This document shows positions 1 through 5,802 of a DNA stretch of 10,400 nucleotides, piece by piece. Each line of letters opens with the position of its first letter. Position 1 is the first letter of the stretch. Position numbers and translations under genes: made by a program. Source of the stretch: an uncultured Oscillospiraceae bacterium (lineage in GTDB: Bacteria > Bacillota > Clostridia > Oscillospirales > Acutalibacteraceae); assembly GCA_905200265.1 (NCBI GenBank), contig CAJKJS010000029.1:1-10400 (forward strand), read 5' to 3'. The notes beneath the pieces are model-generated. The model was not told the DNA's origin. It saw nothing but the letters and a program-made list of their open reading frames with translations, and did not search any database.

Positions 1-21
1 GCCCCTTTGTATAAAAGGGGC
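1..21 (-). terminator. Probable intrinsic terminator after holB (cut by window edge)
   Basis: An 8-bp perfect stem (GCCCCTTT paired with AAAGGGGC) with a 5-base loop begins 10 bases past the holB stop codon. Read on the minus strand, any T tract would lie just outside the window, so the terminator is only partly visible. The plus-strand reading is followed by TATTCTACC rather than a T run, which favours the minus-strand direction. It would end the symporter-decarboxylase-darA-holB transcript. Confidence 0.55.
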
Positions 22-31
22 TATTCTACCG

Positions 32-1018
32 TTATTGACCGGCCAGTGCGCGCAACCGCGCACAAAACCATGTCAGCAATAAATTCATGTTGCCGTTCTG
101 GTCTACATTTTGTACCGTTTCTTCCAAAAAATCCGGCAATGCCATTAACCGCTCCCGGGTAAGGGACTGGGAAAGAGCCTGAGACACCGGCGACCCTGAT
201 AGGGAAGCCGCGCCCATGCGCAGAGCGCACGCATCCCGGGCTAACCACTGCATTTGCAAAACAATTTCACGGAATCGGGCTTTTTCTTTCAAAAAGGGAA
301 CGGTGGCTTCCATCAAATCCGCTTCCCGCGGTGCCAACATGGCCATGAGAAGTTTTTCGGCCTGTTCCCGGGCCGATTGCCCCGCTTTTTCCGTGAGCAA
401 TTGGCTGAGTTTCCCCAAATTCCCGCCGCAAAGGGGCAAAAGCCGCTCCATTTTTTCCGCATCTTCACCGGCATGTTGTTCCAGTGCTGCCTGGCGCAAA
501 TCATCGAGAGACAGAGGAGATAGTGTCAGAATTTGCGCACGGGACTGAATCGTACTGAGTACAGACGCGGCCGACGAGCAGGTAAGCAAAAAATGAACCC
601 CCAAAGGTGGTTCTTCCAAAATCTTTAATAAGGCGTTTTGAGCGGGGGGCTGCATTTTTTCCATGTGAAAAAACAGCACCACGCGCCCCGGAGCTTCGCT
701 GGGTTTTGGGGCGGCCCAAAGCCGCAACCGGCGCACTTCCTCAATGGAAATGCCCCCGCTTTTGGTGCCGGTCTGCGCCACCGCAATATCCGGATGCGAA
801 CCGGCCAAAGCCCTCCGGCAGGCAGGGCACACCCCACACGGCGCTTTTTCGGGACCTGCTGTACATACGAGTGCCCTTGCTAGCAACTGTGCCAGCACAG
901 ACTTACCAAGGCCGTCTTCCCCCTGGAGTAAAATCGCATGGGGAAGGCGGCCTGCCTGAAAGGCTGCCGAGAGTGAATCCCGGACAGCTAAATTTCCATA
1001 AAAACCGGGGAACTGCAT
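32..1018 (-). CDS. holB: DNA polymerase III subunit delta' (clamp loader)
   Basis: The 328-residue product is the delta' subunit of the cytoplasmic clamp-loader complex, which opens and loads the beta sliding clamp during replication. Length matches the family (about 330). The N terminus has the clamp-loader pattern GRLPHAILLQG, followed by a Walker A motif GEDGLGKS at residues 33-40. A zinc module follows, with cysteines 52, 61, 64 and 67. The delta'/gamma-tau core pattern QNALLKILEEPP is at residues 127-138. The usual SRC arginine-finger motif reads SRA at 159-161, so the arginine is kept but the cysteine is not. The C-terminal third is the helical collar domain, diverged as is usual. The ATG lies 3 bases after the darA stop codon (TGA TCC ATG) and has no clear Shine-Dalgarno sequence, so translation is probably coupled to darA. 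The darA-holB neighbourhood is a Firmicutes hallmark. Confidence 0.95.
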   Translation of the reverse strand: MQFPGFYGNLAVRDSLSAAFQAGRLPHAILLQGEDGLGKSVLAQLLARALVCTAGPEKAPCGVCPACRRALAGSHPDIAVAQTGTKSGGISIEEVRRLRLWAAPKPSEAPGRVVLFFHMEKMQPPAQNALLKILEEPPLGVHFLLTCSSAASVLSTIQSRAQILTLSPLSLDDLRQAALEQHAGEDAEKMERLLPLCGGNLGKLSQLLTEKAGQSAREQAEKLLMAMLAPREADLMEATVPFLKEKARFREIVLQMQWLARDACALRMGAASLSGSPVSQALSQSLTRERLMALPDFLEETVQNVDQNGNMNLLLTWFCARLRALAGQ

Positions 1019-1021
1019 GGA

Positions 1022-1348
1022 TCAAACTTTTTCGAAGCGATCCACATTCAGCACAAAGATCGTGGAACCACCCACCGTTACTTCCACCGGGAACGAAGAG
1101 TACATGCCTACATCCATGGTCGAAGTGCTGGGCACAATCTGCGTACGGCGGCTGCTCTGTTTACTGATAATATCGATCACATCGTCGACTTTTTCTTCCT
1201 CCACACCGCAAATAAACGTGGTGTTACCGGCCAGCAAAAAGCCGCCCGTGGTGGCCAATTTCGTTACCTGATAACCGGCCCGGGTCAGATGGCTGGAAAC
1301 CGCACTGCTGTCATCATTGCTCACGATTGCCAATACAAGTTTCATCAT
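1022..1348 (-). CDS. darA: Cyclic-di-AMP receptor DarA (PII-like, YaaQ/PstA family)
   Basis: This small cytoplasmic protein (108 residues, or 107 from the second ATG) belongs to the PII-like family that binds the second messenger cyclic-di-AMP as a trimer. Its downstream target is not known from the sequence. Nearly the whole length resembles the B. subtilis YaaQ/DarA type. The N-terminal strand is MKLVLAIVS, followed by TKLATTGGFL (about 29-38) and GNTTFICGVE (41-50), the family's conserved ligand-binding segments. The C-terminal part is FPVEVTVGGSTIFVLNVDRFEKV. Two tandem ATG codons occur (1348 and 1345). A GGAGG at 1358-1362 lies 9 bases before the first and 12 before the second, so the first is chosen, although MKL is the usual family start. 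It lies between a decarboxylase-family gene and holB, with the tmk and yaaR genes often found beside it missing. Confidence 0.96.
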   Translation of the reverse strand: MMKLVLAIVSNDDSSAVSSHLTRAGYQVTKLATTGGFLLAGNTTFICGVEEEKVDDVIDIISKQSSRRTQIVPSTSTMDVGMYSSFPVEVTVGGSTIFVLNVDRFEKV

Positions 1349-1357
1349 AGCGGGTTA

Positions 1358-1362
1358 CCTCC
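1358..1362 (-). promoter_or_regulatory. Ribosome binding site of darA
   Basis: A GGAGG sequence ends 9 bases before the first of two tandem ATG codons of darA. It favours the upstream ATG as start. It is also the only strong ribosome binding site for the darA-holB pair, since holB has none of its own. Confidence 0.8.
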
Positions 1363-1385
1363 AGATTCGGGAAGTCAAATTCGGG

Positions 1386-1408
1386 TTCACAGCCCAAAAG
1401 GCCGTGAA
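1386..1408 (-). other. Stem-loop between decarboxylase gene and darA
   Basis: In the minus-strand transcript TTCACGGCC pairs with GGCTGTGAA: 9 pairs including one G-U, around a loop of TTTTG. It lies 9 bases after the decarboxylase stop codon. No T tract follows (the next bases are CCCGAATTTG), so it is not a standard intrinsic terminator. It could be an RNA stability or processing element, or the remnant of one. Function is unknown. Confidence 0.5.
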
Positions 1409-1417
1409 GCTGTATAC

Positions 1418-2770
1418 TTATTGTAGCACTTCTATGAAAGAAAAGCCATAGGAATATAAAAATTCAGTAATTTTTTTTGTAATTCTCTCACCGGGCATGA
1501 CAACCGGTACCCCGGGTGGACACGGGCAAGCCGATACGGCGGCAATACGTCCCACGGCCTGTTCCAGCGGCACCCGTTCGCTTTCCTGCAAAATGGCCTG
1601 CCGCGGCGATAGGGGAGCAGGCGGCAGCGGCGGCAGTACCGCCTTGTGGTCTACAAAATTGGGGTCCCCATTGGGTAACAGCGAAATAGCGCGGTACAGT
1701 TTTTGTAGGTCTTCCTGGGTATTTTGAGGTGTGAGAATACATACCACCCAGCCGCCATCGGCATATTCCGGTTCCACCCCTTCACAGCGCAACTGCTGGG
1801 CGGCCTGTTCCCCTGTAAGTCCCGCTGGCAGTGTACAAAAACTCAACCGGCTTTTATCTCTTGGCCCTAGCGGTAGGGGCAGGTGTTTTTCCTCACAAAG
1901 CTGCCACAGCGGTTCCATGCGCTTGACTACCTTGCGGAAAGCCTCTTTTCCTTCCTGCCGCGCCCACTCAGCAGCCTGCTCCAGCGATGCCATGGTCATA
2001 TAATTAGGGGAGGTGGACCCAAACAGCGCCATCGCTTCTTTGGCCCGTTCGCTATACCGGTTTTCTTTGGCAATAGGCGTGTCGCCCACATTCAAAAACG
2101 CGCCGCCTGTCAACACCGGCAGTGTTTTATGGGCCGAACACGCTGTCAAATCGGCTCCCAGCGCTAGAGGATGATCCACGCCGTCCATCACCCCAGCCAG
2201 CAGCCCCAAATGCGTCCCGTGAGCATTATCCACCAATACCGGTACACCGTGAGCATGTGCTACCCGGCAAATCGCACCGATATCCGAACACACCCCAAAG
2301 TAATCGGGGCTGGTCAGATACACCGCTTTGATATCCGGCTGCTCTTGCAGGGCCTTTTCCACCTTTTGGGGACTGATGCGCCCGGGCAATCCCATGCCGG
2401 CATCTTGTTCCGGTAACAGCCAAACGGGAATAATATCCAGTAGAGCCATAGCGTTCACCGCACTGCGGTGAATCACCCGCCCTGCCAAGATTTTTCCGCC
2501 TTGGGGCAACGCCAGGCGCAACATGGACTGTAAGCACAGCGTGCAGCCGCCCGCGGAAAATAGCGTACGTCGAGCATGAAAAAGCTGAGCGGCTTGTTCC
2601 TCGGCCTGTAAAATGGGGCCGCTTGCTTCAAACAAGCTGTCGGTGTCCGGCAATTCCGTCAAATCCAGCCCCCACACGTCGGGCATATGTCCTTTATGGC
2701 CGGGCGTATGGAACGGAGCCCGGTTCAGCGCCAGATGGTGGCGCAAAGCGTCGGTTAAAGGCGTGCTCAT
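1418..2770 (-). CDS. Orn/Lys/Arg decarboxylase-family PLP enzyme (YaaO-like)
   Basis: The 450-residue product is a fold-type I pyridoxal-phosphate enzyme of the short (about 450-490 residue) Orn/Lys/Arg decarboxylase group, which includes B. subtilis YaaO and SpeA. Such enzymes decarboxylate a basic amino acid to a diamine or agmatine. The substrate cannot be assigned here. Visible motifs are FHTPGHK (20-26), SAGGCTLCLQSM around 72-83, DNAHGTH (181-187, with the PLP-contacting Asp181), and SAHKTLP (212-218) with the Schiff-base lysine at 215. The C-terminal decarboxylase domain keeps the family's PPGVPVVMPGE pattern (418-428). There is no N-terminal wing domain, as expected for the short group. 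The start is supported by AAGGAAAG just upstream. The first 77 bases lie inside the end of the symporter gene in another frame. Its position before darA and holB matches yaaO in B. subtilis. Confidence 0.88.
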   Translation of the reverse strand: MSTPLTDALRHHLALNRAPFHTPGHKGHMPDVWGLDLTELPDTDSLFEASGPILQAEEQAAQLFHARRTLFSAGGCTLCLQSMLRLALPQGGKILAGRVIHRSAVNAMALLDIIPVWLLPEQDAGMGLPGRISPQKVEKALQEQPDIKAVYLTSPDYFGVCSDIGAICRVAHAHGVPVLVDNAHGTHLGLLAGVMDGVDHPLALGADLTACSAHKTLPVLTGGAFLNVGDTPIAKENRYSERAKEAMALFGSTSPNYMTMASLEQAAEWARQEGKEAFRKVVKRMEPLWQLCEEKHLPLPLGPRDKSRLSFCTLPAGLTGEQAAQQLRCEGVEPEYADGGWVVCILTPQNTQEDLQKLYRAISLLPNGDPNFVDHKAVLPPLPPAPLSPRQAILQESERVPLEQAVGRIAAVSACPCPPGVPVVMPGERITKKITEFLYSYGFSFIEVLQ

Positions 2771-4100
2771 CTTTTTCTTTCCTTTCTTTTTTACAAAAAT
2801 CTTTGACGGCTACAACCGCTTCAGGCCACAGCCGGTACAGCATCACTAAATTGGGCAGTGCCATCAATCCGTTACAGGCATCGCTCAGGGCCCACACGGC
2901 ATTTTCACTTTGAAAAACGCCCCATAGGGCCGTCGCGGCAAACAGCAGCCGGTATAAGTTTTCACCCCGGCCCCGAAACAAAAAGCGCCAGGCAGTGCGC
3001 CCATAGCATTGCCATGCAAACAAAGTGGCAATGGCAAATAATAGGGTACAAAGGCTTACTCCCTTTTCACCCCAGGGCCCCAAAACAGCAGCAAACGCAT
3101 GCAGGCAATAGGCAGCTCCTTCCGATTCAGTGTCCATGCCGATGCCAGATACTAACAGACACAGCGCTGTTAAGGTACACATGAGCAGTGTATCAATCAT
3201 TACCTGCACAATCCCCCAGCATCCCTGCCGCACCGGGTCTTTTTCCTCACTGCCCGCATACGCAAACACGGCACTGCCAAGACCCGCTTCATTCGTAAAA
3301 ATGCCCCGGGTCACTCCGGTTTTCATGGCCAAAAATAACCCGCATGCGCCGCCGCTTCCCACGGCACGTAAATCAAAGGCCTGTTGTAGAATGGCGGCAG
3401 CAGCCCCGGGAATACGATCCCACCGGCATAATAAAACCCACAGGCACATGCCTAAAAAAAACGCGGTCATCACTGGCACCAATTTTTCGGTGATGGCTAC
3501 GGTACGCCTAAGCCCTCCAAACCCCACAAACAGCACGGCACTTATTAGAATTCCTAAACAAAGGGGAGATAGGGAAAAGGTCTTCGCAGCCGGTACGGCC
3601 GCATGAACTTGCGCCAAACATCCCATGCCCAGAGAGGCCCCGATACAACCGACTGCAAAAATCCCCGCCAAAACCGGACTGTGCAGCCGGCGGGACAGTG
3701 TCACCATCGCGCCGCCCAACGGTTGGAAGCCTGGCGCTGTCGATCGGTTTTGCATGGCCAAAATCACTTCACAAAAAATAGTTGCCATCCCGAAAAGGGC
3801 GGAAATCCACATCCAAAAAATAGCCCCCGGGCCTCCGACTAACAGGGCAGCCCCTACGCCGGCCAAATTTCCGGTTCCAACGGAACCCGCCAGTGCCGCC
3901 GACAACGCCTGTTTGCTGCTAATACCGGATTTTTTCCCGGATTCCTTCGAAAATAGCGTATATTTCCAAACTTTTATACAATGAGTAAATTGAAACCCGC
4001 GACTTTTTATCGTGAACCACACGCCAAACACCAGTATGGCCATCCATACCGGCCAGCCCCACAACAGGCGGGACAGCCTTTCTATGCCCTGTTCCACCAT
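2694..4100 (-). CDS. Sodium:alanine/glycine symporter family (AGCS) transporter
   Basis: The 468-residue polytopic inner-membrane protein belongs to the AGCS (sodium:alanine symporter) family, whose characterised members import alanine or glycine with sodium. Family segments are clear: the GFQFTHCIKVWKY region near residues 35-47, ALAGSVGTGNLAGV (69-82), the signature GGPGAIFWMWISALFGMAT (89-107), and TNEAGLGSAVFAYA (269-282). About ten hydrophobic segments span residues 15 to 425. The usual lysine after GMAT is isoleucine here (GMATIFCE). A GGGAGG lies 10 bases before the ATG. The last 25 residues, after a basic KKERKEK stretch, are read from DNA that also encodes the start of the decarboxylase and resemble no family end, so they are probably a read-on tail. 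The gene heads a likely operon. No convincing sigma-A promoter was found in the 84 bases before it. Substrate is inferred only from family; the pairing with a decarboxylase leaves room for another amino acid. Confidence 0.9.
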   Translation of the reverse strand: MVEQGIERLSRLLWGWPVWMAILVFGVWFTIKSRGFQFTHCIKVWKYTLFSKESGKKSGISSKQALSAALAGSVGTGNLAGVGAALLVGGPGAIFWMWISALFGMATIFCEVILAMQNRSTAPGFQPLGGAMVTLSRRLHSPVLAGIFAVGCIGASLGMGCLAQVHAAVPAAKTFSLSPLCLGILISAVLFVGFGGLRRTVAITEKLVPVMTAFFLGMCLWVLLCRWDRIPGAAAAILQQAFDLRAVGSGGACGLFLAMKTGVTRGIFTNEAGLGSAVFAYAGSEEKDPVRQGCWGIVQVMIDTLLMCTLTALCLLVSGIGMDTESEGAAYCLHAFAAVLGPWGEKGVSLCTLLFAIATLFAWQCYGRTAWRFLFRGRGENLYRLLFAATALWGVFQSENAVWALSDACNGLMALPNLVMLYRLWPEAVVAVKDFCKKERKEKDEHAFNRRFAPPSGAEPGSVPYARP

Positions 4101-4184
4101 TTTCTTTGTGCCTCCCTGCTTTTTTTCTACTTTGTATGAAAAAGACAGGCAGGATTATGCCGAAAAGGACCGAGATCCACTCAC

Positions 4185-4223
4185 AAAAAAGCACCCGAAT
4201 CCGATGCAGCCGGGTGCTTTTTT
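4185..4223 (-). terminator. Intrinsic terminator of the AI-2E-family gene
   Basis: A GCACCCG/CGGGTGC stem is flanked by six A on one side and six T on the other, which can extend the stem to 13 pairs around a 13-base loop. It starts 2 bases after the stop codon of the AI-2E-family gene and ends in a T tract on either strand, so it could work in both directions. It separates that gene from the symporter operon. Confidence 0.9.
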
Positions 4224-4225
4224 CA

Positions 4226-5614
4226 TTAGGTATCTTCTTTTGAATCGCCGGATGGTTCCTCAACCGATTGGGACATCTTTTCAGCCTGGCGATCGAGTTC
4301 TTCCCACTGCTTTTCCGCCTCGTGGGTTCTTTTTTCTTGCTGTTTGGCCCGATGCAGACGCTTCCGGCGCAAATGCAGCGACAATTTCTTTAGTGGGCTT
4401 CCGGTATCCTTCTTCAAAAGGGAATCCACATCCACCGGCTCGTTGATTACCTCATCGGTTATATGGCGAGCCTTTAGCCGGTTGGCAAGGTTCTGGTTAA
4501 AGAGGGTATACACCACCGACATACTGGGAATCCCCAGCAGAATACCCATAATGCCAAACAGGCCGCCAAAGACCAGCACAGAGAATAGCACCCAAATTCC
4601 CGGCAAGCCAATACTGGTTCCTACCACGCGGGGGTAGATGAGGTTGCCTTCCACTTGCTGTTCAATCATGGTAAAGATAATAAAGTACACCACATAAATG
4701 GGATTCACCATCACCAAAATAATGCAGCCAATGGCTACCCCTACATAAAAACCCACCATGGGAATCAGGCTGAGCATGCCTACAAAGCAGCTGATCAGCA
4801 TGGCATACGGCAATTGCATCGCTGTCGTTCCGATATAGAACAAAAAGCCGATAATCAGGGATTCGGTCATTTGTCCCGCTACAAAGCTACTGAAAATGCG
4901 ATTGCTGATAGCCGAAAGTTCAATAATCCGGCGAGCTCGATGAGCCGGCAGAAAGCCATACAAAATACTGCGCATGCCGCGCATGAGGCGTTCTTTCCGC
5001 CCCAGCATGTAGAACGAAAAGATCATGCTCATGGAAAACGTAAACAGCACCGATGCCACCGACACGGTCATATTATAGATATTTCCAAGGAAATCCGACG
5101 TAATTTGGGTGGCCTGGGTAATCAAAGCCGACCAGTCAATCTGCAAAAAGTTGATCTGTTCACTGGTAATATTATAATAGGCCAGCGTTTCATTGACCCA
5201 TTTGGTAAGCGATGCCACATACCCGGGCACATGATCGGCCAAGGTGCTCAAAGACTGGATCAGTTCGGGTACAATGAACCACAAAAACATGGTAAACAGG
5301 CCCGCCAACACCAAAATCGAAAGGAAAATGCAGAACGGCCGGCGTATACGCAGCCACCACTTGTATTTCTTACGGTTTAAGAAATTGAAGACATGCTCTT
5401 CAAATGCTTTCACAATGACATTCAGAATATACGCCACAAAAATACCGCTTAAAAAAGGAGTGGCTGCATTCAAAATGGTAAAGAAGACGTTTAAAAGCGT
5501 CTGCGTATTAAACAAACCAAAAATGAGTAAGATGGTAAACGTGATAATCAGCAGAATTTTCCGCATAATGACTTTCCCATATTTGGGGTTGGCCAACAGT
5601 TCCGCCAGTTTCAT
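4226..5614 (-). CDS. AI-2E family transporter (putative permease)
   Basis: The 462-residue multi-pass membrane protein belongs to the AI-2E/PerM superfamily. Members have been linked to autoinducer-2 export (TqsA) and to sodium/proton exchange in some Firmicutes. The substrate cannot be told from sequence. Hydrophobic helices lie near residues 17-35, 47-69, 94-115 and 184-204, with a group from 250 to 372. The soluble loop at 116-183 is typical. The family signature runs from EQQVEGNLIYPRVVG (318-332) through GLPGIWVL (336-343) and GGLFGIMGILLGIP (350-363). From about residue 378 a highly charged tail of about 85 residues, rich in Lys, Arg, Glu and Gln and coiled-coil-like around 416-447, goes well past the usual 340-370 residue core. 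An in-frame TTG at 5668 would give 480 residues, but AAAGGAG 9 bases before the ATG at 5614 decides the start. It is monocistronic by its promoter and terminator. Confidence 0.9.
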   Translation of the reverse strand: MKLAELLANPKYGKVIMRKILLIITFTILLIFGLFNTQTLLNVFFTILNAATPFLSGIFVAYILNVIVKAFEEHVFNFLNRKKYKWWLRIRRPFCIFLSILVLAGLFTMFLWFIVPELIQSLSTLADHVPGYVASLTKWVNETLAYYNITSEQINFLQIDWSALITQATQITSDFLGNIYNMTVSVASVLFTFSMSMIFSFYMLGRKERLMRGMRSILYGFLPAHRARRIIELSAISNRIFSSFVAGQMTESLIIGFLFYIGTTAMQLPYAMLISCFVGMLSLIPMVGFYVGVAIGCIILVMVNPIYVVYFIIFTMIEQQVEGNLIYPRVVGTSIGLPGIWVLFSVLVFGGLFGIMGILLGIPSMSVVYTLFNQNLANRLKARHITDEVINEPVDVDSLLKKDTGSPLKKLSLHLRRKRLHRAKQQEKRTHEAEKQWEELDRQAEKMSQSVEEPSGDSKEDT

Positions 5615-5623
5615 CCGATCAAA

Positions 5624-5630
5624 CTCCTTT
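5624..5630 (-). promoter_or_regulatory. Ribosome binding site deciding the AI-2E-family gene start
   Basis: AAAGGAG lies 9 bases before the ATG at 5614. It selects this codon over two in-frame upstream ATG codons and a TTG at 5668. A 7-bp hairpin ends 7 bases upstream of it. Confidence 0.85.
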
Positions 5631-5637
5631 CTCATGT

Positions 5638-5657
5638 ATCTTCCCATGCCGGAAGAT
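5638..5657 (-). other. Hairpin in the 5' UTR of the AI-2E-family gene
   Basis: ATCTTCC pairs perfectly with GGAAGAT around a 6-base loop, just upstream of the ribosome binding site in the predicted leader. It may affect mRNA stability or ribosome access. No known riboswitch is recognised in the roughly 60-base leader. Confidence 0.45.
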
Positions 5658-5682
5658 TGTCCCCACAAGCACTCTTCTTATT

Positions 5683-5711
5683 ATGCTATCCGATTCCGGA
5701 TATAATGTCAA
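5683..5711 (-). promoter_or_regulatory. Sigma-A-type promoter of the AI-2E-family gene
   Basis: A perfect -35 box TTGACA (5706-5711) is followed by a 17-base spacer and a -10 box TAGCAT (5683-5688, four of six matches to consensus). Transcription would begin near 5676, about 60 bases before the ATG. The spacer holds an inverted repeat, ATCCG-GAAT-CGGAT (5688-5701), that touches the -10 box and could be an operator. Confidence 0.7.
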
Positions 5712-5751
5712 ACCGAATCATTCTTTTTTTCGGATTCCTGGGGAAATTTTG

Positions 5752-5773
5752 CCCTTTTTTTGCAAAAAAAGGG
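5752..5773. repeat. Perfect 22-base palindrome abutting the GH36 terminator
   Basis: CCCTTTTTTTGC followed by AAAAAAAGGG is its own reverse complement over 22 bases. It overlaps the T tract and the last three stem bases of the GH36 terminator, so it can form an alternative hairpin with that terminator. It may simply be a by-product of the terminator's T run followed by a matching A run. Confidence 0.6.
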
Positions 5774-5796
5774 GGCCTTCCATAGGAAGGTCCCCT
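5764..5796 (-). terminator. Intrinsic terminator of the GH36 alpha-galactosidase gene
   Basis: On the minus strand GGGGACCTTCC folds onto GGAAGGCCCCC with a 3-base loop: ten pairs and one A-C mismatch, followed by seven T. It lies 6 bases past the GH36 stop codon and insulates the AI-2E-family gene downstream. Confidence 0.88.
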
Positions 5797-5802
5797 TCAG
5801 TA

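Noticed and set aside
607..1167. Open frame of 186 codons on the plus strand spanning holB and darA
   Set aside because: It is antisense to two well-supported genes and has no recognisable domain or start signal.
4101..4184. Glycine riboswitch or T-box before the symporter gene
   Set aside because: AGCS genes often follow glycine riboswitches, but only 84 bases lie between the terminator and the start codon, and no aptamer core or antiterminator is visible.
4655..5380. Open frame of 241 codons on the plus strand
   Set aside because: It is antisense to the AI-2E-family gene. The His/Gln-rich composition is what reverse reading of membrane-helix codons gives, and there is no ribosome binding site.
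5615..5668. TTG start giving a longer AI-2E-family protein
   Set aside because: It has only a weak ribosome binding site and would place a perfect 5' UTR hairpin and the strong AAAGGAG inside the coding region. The ATG at 5614 is better supported.
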